64,000 bases of DNA, taken from the NCBI GenBank assembly GCA_937862815.1, contig CALMED010000006.1, positions 62,001 to 126,000 of the forward strand. The letters are read 5' to 3'. Both the position numbers and the translations under genes were made by a program. The stretch is from an uncultured Chitinophagaceae bacterium. GTDB taxonomy: Bacteria; Bacteroidota; Bacteroidia; Chitinophagales; Chitinophagaceae. The stretch's first letter is position 1, and each line of letters opens with the position of its first letter. The notes under the pieces are model-generated. The model saw only the letters and a program-made list of their open reading frames with translations. It did no database searches and was not told where the DNA came from. Positions 25,553 to 35,437 of this stretch are shown one piece after another.

Positions 25553-25584
25553 CAAAAATAACCCTAATCCGCCACCGGAACAAG
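25553..25584 (-). promoter_or_regulatory. Promoter of the pRiA4b-like gene
   Basis: On the minus strand TATTTTTG (25553-25560), an exact TAnnTTTG -7 box, is 20 nt downstream of CTTG (25581-25584), close to the -33 consensus TTTG. The -33 part lies inside the 3' end of cca. It predicts a leader of about 50 nt. Confidence 0.5.
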
Positions 25585-26985
25585 ATTTACTTCCTTTGCC
25601 TTGGCCAGCATCAGGGCATAGGCCGCTTCGTAGTTGTTGGGGATGTCGCCGTCGAGTATGGCATCGCGGATGGCGTTTTTGATATCGCCCACCACACGGG
25701 AAGGCGGAATGCCAAAAGTCTGCATGATCAGTTCCCCGCTGATGGGCGGCTGCCAGTTGCGCAGCTGGTCTTTCTCCTCCACCTCGCGGCAGCGTTCACG
25801 CACCAGCTCAAAGTTGCGGAGGTAGCGCTGCACCTTCTGCTTGTTTTTTGAGGTGATATCGGCCTGGCACAAGGTCATCAACGCGTCGAAATCTTCGCCG
25901 GCATCAAACAGCAGGCGGCGTATGGCGGAGTCGGTGATGTTCTCTTTGGTGAGACTGATGGGGCGCAGGTGCATCTCCACCAGCTTCTGTACAAACTTCA
26001 TCTTTTCATTCTGCGGCAGCTTGAGTTTGGCAAAAAGCTTTGGCACCATGCGGGCGCCCACCACTTCGTGGCCGTGGAAGGTCCACCCATGGCCCGGCTC
26101 AAAACGCTTGGTGGCCGGCTTGGCAATGTCGTGCAGCACGGCGGCCCAGCGGAGCCAGAGATCGTTGGTATTGGGGGCGATGTTGTCCAGCACCTGCAGG
26201 GTGTGATAGAAATTGTCTTTGTGTCCCTTACCGTCAATGTATTCGGCCCCGGCCAGCTCCACCAGCTGGGGGAAGAAGAGCTGCAGCAGTCCGCTGCGGT
26301 AAAGCAGGTCAAATCCAACGGAGGGCTTGCTGCTGGCGATGATCTTGTTGAGTTCGTCGGAGATCCGCTCCTGCGAGATGATACGCAGACGTGTGGCGCT
26401 GTCGAGGATGCCCTGCCAGGTTTCGGGGTGAATGGTGAACTGCAGCTGGGTGGCAAAGCGGATGGCCCGCATCATGCGCAGGGGGTCGTCGCTGAAGGTC
26501 TGCACCGGGTCGAGCGGGGTACGGATGATGCCGCTCCGCAAGTCCTCCAGCCCGTTGAAGGGATCTTCCAGGGTTCCATAAGCGCCGGCATGCACGGCGA
26601 TGGTGAGGGCGTTGATGGTGAAGTCGCGGCGGCGCTGGTCGTCGGTAATGGTACCGGGCGCCACGGCGGGCTTGCGGGAGTCTTCGCTGTAGCTCTCGCG
26701 GCGGGCGCCCACAAACTCAACGTCGTAGCCTTCCAACCGGATATGGGCGGTGCCGAAGTTTTTAAAAAACGAAACGGCGGGACGGTGGGGAAAACGATCG
26801 GCTACAGCATGGGCCAGTTGGATGGCATCGCCCACGCAAACGAAGTCCATGTCTTTACAGGACCTGCCCAGCAGCTTGTCGCGAACAAACCCACCCACCA
26901 GGTAACAGGGTATTCCCAGCTCATCGGCGCAGGCGCCCACCTGTTGCAGCAACTGCTGCTCTTCCTTCGTATAGTCCGGCATCAT
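25564..26985 (-). CDS. cca: CCA-adding tRNA nucleotidyltransferase with HD domain
   Basis: 473 residues. The nucleotidyltransferase head has [13 protein letters not shown] and the metal-binding KDMDFVCVG (DxD) near residue 45, followed by [10 protein letters not shown] near 120 and the RFATQLQF neck region. From about 260 there is an HD phosphohydrolase-type domain with [10 protein letters not shown]. It adds or repairs the 3' CCA of tRNA; the tRNA-Leu in this window lacks an encoded CCA and so depends on it. Two consecutive ATG codons (26985, 26982) are possible starts; a -7 box ends 5 nt before the first. Confidence 0.94.
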   Translation of the reverse strand: MMPDYTKEEQQLLQQVGACADELGIPCYLVGGFVRDKLLGRSCKDMDFVCVGDAIQLAHAVADRFPHRPAVSFFKNFGTAHIRLEGYDVEFVGARRESYSEDSRKPAVAPGTITDDQRRRDFTINALTIAVHAGAYGTLEDPFNGLEDLRSGIIRTPLDPVQTFSDDPLRMMRAIRFATQLQFTIHPETWQGILDSATRLRIISQERISDELNKIIASSKPSVGFDLLYRSGLLQLFFPQLVELAGAEYIDGKGHKDNFYHTLQVLDNIAPNTNDLWLRWAAVLHDIAKPATKRFEPGHGWTFHGHEVVGARMVPKLFAKLKLPQNEKMKFVQKLVEMHLRPISLTKENITDSAIRRLLFDAGEDFDALMTLCQADITSKNKQKVQRYLRNFELVRERCREVEEKDQLRNWQPPISGELIMQTFGIPPSRVVGDIKNAIRDAILDGDIPNNYEAAYALMLAKAKEVNLVPVAD

Positions 26986-26990
26986 CGCGG

Positions 26991-26998
26991 CAAAAATA
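26991..26998 (-). promoter_or_regulatory. -7 box of cca
   Basis: TATTTTTG on the minus strand, an exact TAnnTTTG, ends 5 nt before the first ATG of cca. It predicts a leaderless or nearly leaderless message. Confidence 0.5.
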
Positions 26999-27178
26999 AG
27001 AAGAACGGGTAGTGTGGTTGGATTTAATGCGGCGATTCAATGTTTACCCCCCTCCCGGGCTTCTCAGATGAAGAGGAAAACCACTGTGATCTTGGATTCG
27101 GACACAAGGATGATCAGCGGGTTGTAGAAAAGCTTTAGCCCTTGGGCGTACAATCGCTCAACAGCCCTAACCCGGTCT

Positions 27179-28348
27179 TCAGCAACCAGCTTCCTGAAGT
27201 GTTTTGTGGTACGCCGCCATCACTGCTTCGGTGGTGGCCTGCGGGGTGAAACGTTGCAGGTGCTGTTGGGTGAGAATGTGGTGGCGGGCTACGGTTTCCG
27301 GATCGGCAAGTACGTGGTGCAACTGGGCGGCGATGCTGGCGGGATCAGAGGGATCGGCGTAGAAAGCCCCTTCCCCACCCGCTTCGGGGAGGCAGGATTG
27401 GTGGGAGGTGATGACGGGGATGCCGCTGGAGAGGCCTTCCAGCACGGGGATGCCAAAGCCTTCGTAGAATGAAGGGTACACCAGGGCTGCGGCCTGCTGG
27501 TAGATGGCGGGGAAATCGGCCGCCGTGAGGAAGCCGGGGTGCTGGCGGGCCGCCGGGCTGTCGGACAAAAAGATGCACCGCTGTTCGAGGCGGGCCTGCC
27601 GCAGATAGTCGAGCACCCGCTGCTTATACACGCCTCCCCCGCCGATGATGACCAGGGGCAGGGCCGCTTCGGGCGGCAGCAGGGGCAGCGCCCGGCAGAG
27701 GTTGAGCAGGTTTTTGCGTTCGATGATGGAACCCACGTAGAGGAAGAAGCGGTCGGGCAGCCCGTAGAGCTGTTTCACCCGCAGCTTTTCTTCCGGCGCT
27801 ACCGGTACGGAAAAAGCCGGGTTGCATCCCTGGTAGCACACGTCAATTTTGGCGGGATCCACCCCGTAGAGCCGTACCAGGTCGGCCCCGGTTTGCTTGC
27901 TGATGGCGATGATGCGGGTGGCCTGGCGGCAGGCGTACTGAAACTTGCGGCGGTAAATGAGACGGTCTGCCGGTTTGTACTGTTGCGGGTAGAGTTCGAA
28001 GATGAGGTCGTGCATGGTGACCACCGACGGGATGCCGGTGCGCCCGATTCCCAACGGCAGCTCGTGGCTGAGGCCGTGGTAGAGGCCCACCTCACGTTTG
28101 CGAAGATCGCGGGTCATGCCGCTGCTACGCCACCAGCCGGGCAGCAGGGAGGCCGGGAAGCCGGCGGGCAGTACTTCCTCCACCTGGGACAAGTCGGAGA
28201 AGTGGAAGCGACCGGAGCGGCGGGGGTTGAAAAGCAGGTACCGGTGCTGGGGATAGTACTGCACCAGTGAGCGGATGAGGGTGCGGCTGTAATGCCCCAG
28301 CCCGGTGGTATTGTGATAAGCCCGTTTGGCATCGAATCCTATGCGCAT
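27179..28348 (-). CDS. Glycosyltransferase family 4 protein
   Basis: 389 residues of GT-B fold. The N-terminus is MRIGFDAKRAYHNTTGLGHYS, with the Gly-rich acceptor loop, and the donor-binding motif is YEGFGIPVLEGLSSGIPVI near residue 290, matching the E-x7-E signature of GT4 (E near 290 and 298). It transfers a sugar from a nucleotide donor in envelope polysaccharide or glycolipid synthesis; the sugar cannot be read from sequence. It stands alone, with no other polysaccharide genes around it. A TAACTTCG box (28355-28362, minus) lies 6 nt upstream of the ATG. Confidence 0.9.
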   Translation of the reverse strand: MRIGFDAKRAYHNTTGLGHYSRTLIRSLVQYYPQHRYLLFNPRRSGRFHFSDLSQVEEVLPAGFPASLLPGWWRSSGMTRDLRKREVGLYHGLSHELPLGIGRTGIPSVVTMHDLIFELYPQQYKPADRLIYRRKFQYACRQATRIIAISKQTGADLVRLYGVDPAKIDVCYQGCNPAFSVPVAPEEKLRVKQLYGLPDRFFLYVGSIIERKNLLNLCRALPLLPPEAALPLVIIGGGGVYKQRVLDYLRQARLEQRCIFLSDSPAARQHPGFLTAADFPAIYQQAAALVYPSFYEGFGIPVLEGLSSGIPVITSHQSCLPEAGGEGAFYADPSDPASIAAQLHHVLADPETVARHHILTQQHLQRFTPQATTEAVMAAYHKTLQEAGC

Positions 28349-28874
28349 GAGACGCGAAGTTAAGGAATGAATGAGTGAATGAATGGATGAGTGAATGGGG
28401 CGAATGTGCCTGGAGAGATTGCTCTATAGCGAAAAAGGATTGAAGGATTGAAGGATTGAAGGACTGAAGGACTGAGGGGGCGTCTCGTTTAATAACATAG
28501 TACATTGTCGTGTTGTGGCGACTTTCTGGAAAAAAAGATTGAAGGGTGTAATTTAAATTATTCGATTCGCTCAGGATGATGTGGAGTCAGCGGAACTGCT
28601 GGTTCCTGAATTCAGGGAAAAAGCATGCGGTAAGAGAAAAATAAATTAAAAAAACGTCATCCTGCCTGTTCCGAACTTGTTTCGGGGAGCGGGAGCGCGT
28701 GCCCGCCCGAGCCACTGCACGGGCGGGAAGGAGCCCGTCAGGAAAGCAGGATTAATTTCCATTCATGCTACCAGCTGCCAAATAAAGGCAGGCCCACTTG
28801 CATACGTGATTATTAACCGGAGAAAACCATTCATTCCGTCTTTCGGGTTATTTTCGCAGCAAAAAAAGAAGAAT
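28349..28874. other. Intergenic region with simple repeats and a GC-rich hairpin
   Basis: No gene seen. At 28364-28400 are GAATGAGT/GAATGGATGA tandem variants and at 28438-28478 GATTGAAGGA/ACTGAAGG repeats, similar to those after the FadL-like gene. At about 28572-28665 are REP-like words (GCTCAGGATGATG, CGTCATCCTGCC) and at 28702-28727 a perfect 8-bp GC hairpin. A near-consensus -7 box, TATTTTCG (28849-28856), precedes dapD by 18 nt. Confidence 0.7.
28702..28727. repeat. GC-rich hairpin
   Basis: CCCGCCCG (28702-28709) and CGGGCGGG (28720-28727) form a perfect 8-bp stem with a 10-nt loop. A wider inverted repeat, ATCCTGC (near 28661) and GCAGGAT (near 28746), encloses it. There is no T-run, so it is not an intrinsic terminator. 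It could be a remnant of a REP-type palindrome. Confidence 0.5.
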
Positions 28875-29687
28875 ATGGATCTCCGCAAACAGATAGAAGC
28901 TGCCTGGAACGACCGGTCCCTCCTGCAGCAAGTTGCCTACACCGACGCCGTGCGGGCGGTGATAGAGGAAGTGGACAAAGGGCGGCTGCGCACGGCTGAG
29001 CCAATCGAGGGCGGGTGGCAGGTGAACGAGTGGGTGAAGCAGGCCATCCTGTTGTATTTCGGCATCCAGCAAATGCAGACCTGGGACCTGGCCCCCTTTG
29101 AGTTTTACGATAAGATGCTGTTGAAGAAAAACTATAAGGAACTGGGCGTACGGGCTGTGCCCCACGCGGTGGCCCGTTACGGCGCTTACCTGGCGAAGAA
29201 CGTGGTGCTGATGCCCAGTTATGTGAACATCGGCGCCTATGTGGATGAGGGTACGATGGTGGACACCTGGGCCACGGTGGGCAGCTGTGCGCAGATTGGC
29301 AAGGGGGTGCACCTCAGTGGCGGTGTGGGCATTGGCGGCGTGTTGGAGCCCCTGCAGGCCAGCCCGGTGATCATTGAAGACGGGTGTTTTATCGGCAGCC
29401 GCTGCATAGTGGTGGAAGGCGTGCGGGTGGAGCAGGAAGCCGTGCTGGGCGCCAACGTGGTGCTCACGCAGTCCACCAAAATTATTGATGTAAGCGGACC
29501 GGAACCCATTGAGATGAAGGGCCGGGTGCCGGAGCGGAGCGTGGTGATACCGGGCAGTTACACGAAGAAATTCCCGGCCGGCGAGTACGGCGTGGGTTGT
29601 GCCCTCATCATTGGCAAGCGCAAGCCCAGCACCGACCTCAAGACCAGTCTCAACGATGCCCTGCGGGATTTCAACGTAAGCGTTTAA
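28875..29687 (+). CDS. dapD: Tetrahydrodipicolinate N-succinyltransferase
   Basis: 270 residues. An N-terminal helical domain (MDLRKQIEAAWNDR) is followed by left-handed beta-helix hexapeptide turns with GAYVDEGTMVDTWATVGS and QIGKGVHLSGGVGIGG from about residue 115 to 220, as in DapD. It adds succinate to tetrahydrodipicolinate on the way to diaminopimelate and lysine, so it feeds peptidoglycan synthesis. The start at 28875 is preferred over an upstream in-frame start at 28677, which runs through the intergenic hairpin. It is a single gene; a tRNA follows after 65 bp with its own promoter. Confidence 0.96.
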   Translation: MDLRKQIEAAWNDRSLLQQVAYTDAVRAVIEEVDKGRLRTAEPIEGGWQVNEWVKQAILLYFGIQQMQTWDLAPFEFYDKMLLKKNYKELGVRAVPHAVARYGAYLAKNVVLMPSYVNIGAYVDEGTMVDTWATVGSCAQIGKGVHLSGGVGIGGVLEPLQASPVIIEDGCFIGSRCIVVEGVRVEQEAVLGANVVLTQSTKIIDVSGPEPIEMKGRVPERSVVIPGSYTKKFPAGEYGVGCALIIGKRKPSTDLKTSLNDALRDFNVSV

Positions 29688-29712
29688 CCCGTTGAAAAAT
29701 TATAAAATATGT

Positions 29713-29742
29713 TTTGGGGGATTTCAAAATCCCGTACATTTG
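29713..29742 (+). promoter_or_regulatory. Promoter of the tRNA-Leu gene
   Basis: TTTG (29713-29716), an 18-nt spacer, and TACATTTG (29735-29742): both boxes match the Bacteroidota consensus. The tRNA begins 10 nt after the -7 box. Confidence 0.85.
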
Positions 29743-29752
29743 CAGCCCTGAT

Positions 29753-29836
29753 GCCCAGATGGCGAAATTGGTAGACGCACTGTGTTCAGGTCGCAGCGTC
29801 CGCAAGGATGTGCTGGTTCGAATCCAGTTCTGGGCA
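29753..29836 (+). tRNA. tRNA-Leu (anticodon CAG)
   Basis: 84 nt. The acceptor stem GCCCAGA pairs with TCTGGGC, with discriminator A at 29836. The D arm is GCGAAATTGGTAGACGC, the anticodon arm CTGTG TTCAGGT CGCAG holds CAG, a short variable arm (CGTCCGCAAGGATG) is present as expected for leucine tRNA, and the T arm is CTGGTTCGAATCCAG. The 3' CCA is not encoded and must be added by the cca product. Confidence 0.95.
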
Positions 29837-29840
29837 CAAG

Positions 29841-29865
29841 AACCCCGGCGCGTAGCGCCGGGGTT
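29841..29865 (+). terminator. tRNA-Leu terminator
   Basis: A perfect 11-bp stem, AACCCCGGCGC (29841-29851) with GCGCCGGGGTT (29855-29865) and a 3-nt loop, begins 4 nt after the tRNA and is followed by TCTTATTT. Confidence 0.85.
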
Positions 29866-29904
29866 TCTTATTTGCGCACGTTGCAAGCCTGCTTGCATAA
29901 GTAA

Positions 29905-29952
29905 GCAAATAAGAAACCCCGCAGGGACTGCGCAGCAGGACCGGGGTTCTTG
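29905..29952 (-). repeat. Inverted copy of the tRNA-Leu terminator
   Basis: The segments 29905-29921 and 29941-29952 are the reverse complements of 29859-29875 (17 bp, perfect) and 29837-29848 (12 bp, perfect). Read on the minus strand the unit has the same flanks as the terminator, with a different, longer centre. It could stop transcription coming from the right. Confidence 0.75.
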
Positions 29953-30359
29953 AGTAAGCCCCTCGCAGAACATTCTGGATCACCGCAGGTAATCCATTTC
30001 ACGTTTCTTTCAAGACCTCCAGTTTCACACAAAGACCGCAAAGTGCAAGAAGGACACTGAGCTCCTCCCATACTCCGAAGCAGGTTAAATTGTAGAACCA
30101 GGGCGTTTGACCTCCCCTCTGTGCCTTCCACTGTGGAGAGATTTTTGTACCCTGTGGTTAAACAGCAAAACCACAGGGTAACAGGATTTTTTTTTACACA
30201 GAGCTGTACGGACTAATTCAATCGGAAATCGACTTCATTCCATAATACAACATGTAATAGTTAAGTTTTCTTAAATTATGTTCGGTTTTCTACCTGGCTT
30301 CAGATAATTTGCATTCACCACCAAAGAAACGAAAAGACGTTAAACGAATAAAACAACTC
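29953..30359. other. Intergenic region holding a diverged palindromic element
   Basis: The right two thirds are a diverged copy of the dispersed element (see 30085-30262). Before it are degraded repeat words (CACAAAGACCGCAAAGTGCAAG, near 30034-30055). The 60-100 nt directly ahead of the next gene are AT-rich, with TAATTTG at 30305-30311 as a possible imperfect -7 box. Confidence 0.5.
30085..30262. repeat. Diverged copy of the dispersed palindromic element, inner hairpin intact
   Basis: Aligns end to end with the element at 30912-31080: CCTCTGTG near the left, then a perfect 12-bp inner stem (30148-30159 with 30169-30180), then ACACAGAG, AATCGGAAATCGACTTC and a degraded right end ATAATACAACATG. 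The left terminal repeat cannot be placed. The inner stem differs from the other copy by a compensatory T-A to C-G change. Confidence 0.6.
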
Positions 30360-30914
30360 ATGAATAAGCACATTGTCATCGTCCTGCTATTTATCCCGCT
30401 GTTGGGTTCAGCCCAACAGCAGGATTACCTGGTTCTGCACGAGGGCGACACCCTGTACGGAAAATACATCAACCGCAACAGTATCAACAAAACCATTCAC
30501 TTCCGCACCGACCGGGGCACCATCAAACTACCCACCACAGACGTAAAAGAATTCTATTGGAAAAGCAGCAAACACCGGGTTTATAAAGACCCTTGTGAGA
30601 GCGGTATGAGTGCCTACAGGGTGTTGATTGAGGGATCAGTATCTTTTTTGCACAGCGGAGGTCGCGAAGACTACTGCCCCGATTTGATCCTTATTAACGA
30701 TGAAATTTACCCCTTCAAAAGAAGAGATCATTTCTCAAAAGAAGCCTGGAGCAGGCTGTCAAAATGCACTGCTTTTGAAGAAAAATATACTGCTTATTAC
30801 AATGAACACCGTAACCAAACAATTGTCTGGGAATGGACCTACAGAAAAAGCAGAACAAAATGGCTGGAAATGATCCGGTATTTCAATGCGAATTGTGGAA
30901 AGACTATACAATAA
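30360..30914 (+). CDS. Small exported protein of unknown function
   Basis: 184 residues with a signal peptide (MNKHIVIVLLFIPLLGSAQ). The mature protein opens QDYLVLHEGDTLYGKYINR and contains GTIKLPTTDVKEFYWKSSKH, a pattern of short beta-strands seen in many uncharacterised exported proteins of Bacteroidota. It has a Cys pair (residues around 79 and 103). The start at 30360 follows from the signal peptide; an upstream start at 30309 adds a Lys/Arg-rich piece. Its TAA stop is at the same time the first three bases of a palindromic element. Its codons are less GC-rich than those of its neighbours. Function is unknown. Confidence 0.75.
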   Translation: MNKHIVIVLLFIPLLGSAQQQDYLVLHEGDTLYGKYINRNSINKTIHFRTDRGTIKLPTTDVKEFYWKSSKHRVYKDPCESGMSAYRVLIEGSVSFLHSGGREDYCPDLILINDEIYPFKRRDHFSKEAWSRLSKCTAFEEKYTAYYNEHRNQTIVWEWTYRKSRTKWLEMIRYFNANCGKTIQ

Positions 30915-31080
30915 CGTGTTGTGCTATTAAAAAAATCTATTTCACTCAGTGTTTTCCTCTGTGGCAAACGTTGTGTACTCTGTGGTAAAAAACAAAACCA
31001 CAGAGTCCCCGGAGTTTTGCACAGAGTTTCGCAGAGTACTACAATTGAAAATCAAATTCACTCAATAGCACAAGACGTTA
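30912..31080. repeat. Dispersed palindromic element, intact copy A
   Basis: 169 bp. Terminal inverted repeats TAACGTGTTGTGCTATT (30912-30928) and AATAGCACAAGACGTTA (31064-31080) match at 16 of 17 positions. The centre holds a perfect 10-bp stem (30977-30986 with 30997-31006, loop of 10). It has no ORF, so it would be non-autonomous. The first TAA is the stop codon of the upstream gene. Copies or remnants are at 35128, 30085 and about 11690. Confidence 0.8.
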
Positions 31081-31187
31081 CACAATAAAAAACTATATCC
31101 ATTCAGCCCAAAAAAAGGAAAGGACATTTTTGATGCACGATGGTCCCTGCCTTTGAAACGAGAAATCAACCACGAATGGCATGCAAC

Positions 31188-31530
31188 ATGAAAACCAGGA
31201 TTAAACTATTGCACTGGACGCCCCGCATCCTGGGCATCCTGTTCATCAGCCTCTTTGAGCTGGACGCCTTTGAATGAACCGGGTTTGCCGGTATGGCAGC
31301 AGATCGGGGACTTTATCATACACCTCGTTCCCTCCTTCATCTTAACCGGTATCCTGCTGCCGGCCTGGAAGCGGGGGCTGGCCGGTGGCCTCCTCTTCAC
31401 AGCGCTGGCGCTGGGCAGCAGTCCGTTTCTTTACAACCTCAATTACAACCGCACCCAATTGGTCGCCACCACCCTGGGCATTGTACTGCTCATCGTCCTG
31501 CCCATCTTACTCACCGGTCTGCTTTCATAG
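31188..31530 (+). pseudogene. Frameshifted small membrane protein gene
   Basis: ATG at 31188 opens 29 codons (MKTRIKLLHWTPRILGILF...) that stop at 31275-31277. The next frame continues from PGLPVWQQIGDF to a stop at 31530, giving about 90 residues with three hydrophobic helices. Joined by removing four bases, the two parts give one protein of roughly 115 residues resembling small Bacteroidota membrane proteins (LDAFE-PGLPVWQQ junction). The junction is GAATGAACCG, where TGAA looks like a 4-nt tandem duplication. A sequencing error or a translated downstream ORF from TTG at 31255 are alternatives. Confidence 0.65.
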
Positions 31531-31835
31531 GCAGTTACGTAGTGAAGAAAAGGCAGTCTTCTCCTTAGTTTCCGGGGTTCATCTTCCATCCCCTTCCCCA
31601 CCCTGCTGTTTGCGGCTTACCTTATTGTAGACAAGCCGCAGCAACTGAAAAAAAGCAGGTGCTGTAAGCACTGTCATTGCAGGCAAAGTCCCGCAAAAAA
31701 AGCGGCTATCTCCAGGAGCAGACAACTCAGCGTCGAAGTGAGCGTAACACGGAGGTATGTGCTCTGTGTTCCTCTCTTTCTCCGTTTCTCCTGTGTTGTC
31801 CCTGGCGACAGCCGCTTATTTATTCCAACAACTTT
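31531..31835. other. Intergenic region without convincing gene
   Basis: The stretch holds no credible ORF. Near 31752-31800 is a repeat-like tract (ACACGGAGG, CTCTGTGTTCC, CTCCTGTGTT) made from the same CTCTGTG words as the palindromic elements. No terminator for katG is obvious. Confidence 0.6.
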
Positions 31836-34166
<2,331 letters not shown>

Positions 34167-34194
34167 TATTTTTATGAACTTATAGACTCAGTCA

Positions 34195-35130
34195 ATGACC
34201 CTCACCCAGCTGGAATACATCATAGCCCTGGATACCTGGCGGCATTTTGCGCTGGCGGCCGAAAAATGCTTTGTGACGCAGCCCACCCTCAGCATGCAGG
34301 TGCAGAAACTGGAGGATGAACTGGGCGTAAAGCTGTTCGACCGCACCAAGCAGCCGGTGATCCCCACCGAGATCGGCGCAGAGGTGATTGCACAGGCCCG
34401 TCGCACCTTGCGGGAGGCGGGCATGATTCCACAGCTGATCAGCGACCGGAACGATACCCTGTCGGGCGAACTGCGCATCGGCATCATCCCCACCCTGGCA
34501 CCCTACCTCTTGCCGCCGCTGTACAAAAACATCCGGGAGCGGTACCCGAAACTGAACCTTGTCATCCGCGAAACCATCACCGAAGAAGTGGTTAGCGATT
34601 TAAAAAACGGCCGGCTCGACTGCGGCATTGTGGTCACCCCGCTGAAGGAGCCAAGTATCCGGGAGCAGGTATTGTTTTACGAAGAATTGTTTGTGTATGT
34701 ATCCCGCAAAAACGAACTGGCTTCCAAAAAATGGGTATTACCTTCCGATATCAACCCCAATCAATTGTGGCTGCTGGAGGAAGGGCATTGCTTCCGGTCG
34801 CAGATCCTCAATCTCTGCGAACTGCGGCGCAGCAGCGACTTTCATTTTCAGTACGAGACCGGCAGCATAGAAACGCTGAAGCGCATGGTGGACAAGAGCG
34901 ATGGCATCACCATCCTGCCGGAGCTGGCCATCCTTGAATTCGGCAAAACCCAGTTAAAGCTGGTGAAGCGGCTGCAACCGCCCTACCCGGCCCGGGAGGT
35001 GAGCCTGGTTACGCACCGCGATCATATCAAGACCCGTCTTATTGAAACCCTGCGCAAGGAAATCCTGGAGATCGTACCCACCCGCATGCACCAGCTGCGG
35101 AATAAAAAAATTGTGGAGATTACCTATTAA
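34195..35130 (+). CDS. oxyR: Hydrogen peroxide-responsive LysR-type regulator
   Basis: 311 residues. The N-terminal helix-turn-helix (residues 1-60, MTLTQLEYIIALDTWRHF) has CFVTQPTLSMQVQKLE as recognition region; the remainder is the sensor domain. Two cysteines fall at residues 199 and 208 in EGHCFRSQ and LNLCELR, the exact positions and spacing of the disulfide pair of E. coli OxyR, so peroxide sensing by disulfide formation is expected. It is divergent from katG, its likely target. Its TAA stop is the first three bases of a palindromic element. Confidence 0.95.
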   Translation: MTLTQLEYIIALDTWRHFALAAEKCFVTQPTLSMQVQKLEDELGVKLFDRTKQPVIPTEIGAEVIAQARRTLREAGMIPQLISDRNDTLSGELRIGIIPTLAPYLLPPLYKNIRERYPKLNLVIRETITEEVVSDLKNGRLDCGIVVTPLKEPSIREQVLFYEELFVYVSRKNELASKKWVLPSDINPNQLWLLEEGHCFRSQILNLCELRRSSDFHFQYETGSIETLKRMVDKSDGITILPELAILEFGKTQLKLVKRLQPPYPAREVSLVTHRDHIKTRLIETLRKEILEIVPTRMHQLRNKKIVEITY

Positions 35131-35292
35131 CGGTTGTACTATTAAAAAATCCACATCACTCTGATTTCCCTCTGTGAAACCTTTGTGCACACTGTGTTTA
35201 AAAAGCAAAACCACAGAAGCCCCGGAGATTTGCACAGAGTTGTCAGCGTGATAAAACTGTAAATCAATTACATCTAATAGCACAACACATTA
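35128..35292. repeat. Dispersed palindromic element, intact copy B
   Basis: 165 bp. Its left end TAACGGTTGTACTATT (35128-35143) is one base shorter than in copy A; the right end AATAGCACAACACATTA (35276-35292) is its inverted partner. The inner hairpin is imperfect here (ACTGTGTTT / AAACCACAG). The body shares CCTCTGTG, CCCCGGAG and TTGCACAGAGTT with copy A. Its first three bases are the oxyR stop codon. Confidence 0.8.
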
Positions 35293-35437
35293 CATCTTAC
35301 TACTCCTCCCCTGTCTCAAGGTACGGAGAACCGGAACAGCAGGGCGACGGGTAGCTGACAACCGGCCGTGAGGGAAAACGCCTGAACAGTCAACCCGTTA
35401 GTTCCTTATTTTACCTATATTCGGCGCCCGTTTGTAT
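35293..35437. other. Intergenic region with possible promoter
   Basis: Between the palindromic element and the next gene there is no ORF. A TATATTCG box (35416-35423), one base off the consensus, precedes the TTG start codons at 35432 and 35438. Confidence 0.4.

Noticed and set aside
26986..27178. Minus-strand frame in the gap between the GT4 gene and cca encoding about 40 plausible residues (ending KITVVFLFI)
   Set aside because: It has no ATG, starts after a stop inside the GT4 gene and is too short to judge; at most a gene remnant.
28661..28752. Possible riboswitch (cobalamin-type words GCCACTG, GGGAAGG, GTCAGGA) ahead of dapD
   Set aside because: The words occur but the conserved core order and the upstream B12 domain are missing; the sequence fits a REP-like palindrome better, and dapD is not a usual cobalamin target.
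30309..30914. Start at 30309 for the exported protein
   Set aside because: It adds a basic stretch before the signal peptide; the ATG at 30360 gives a standard signal.
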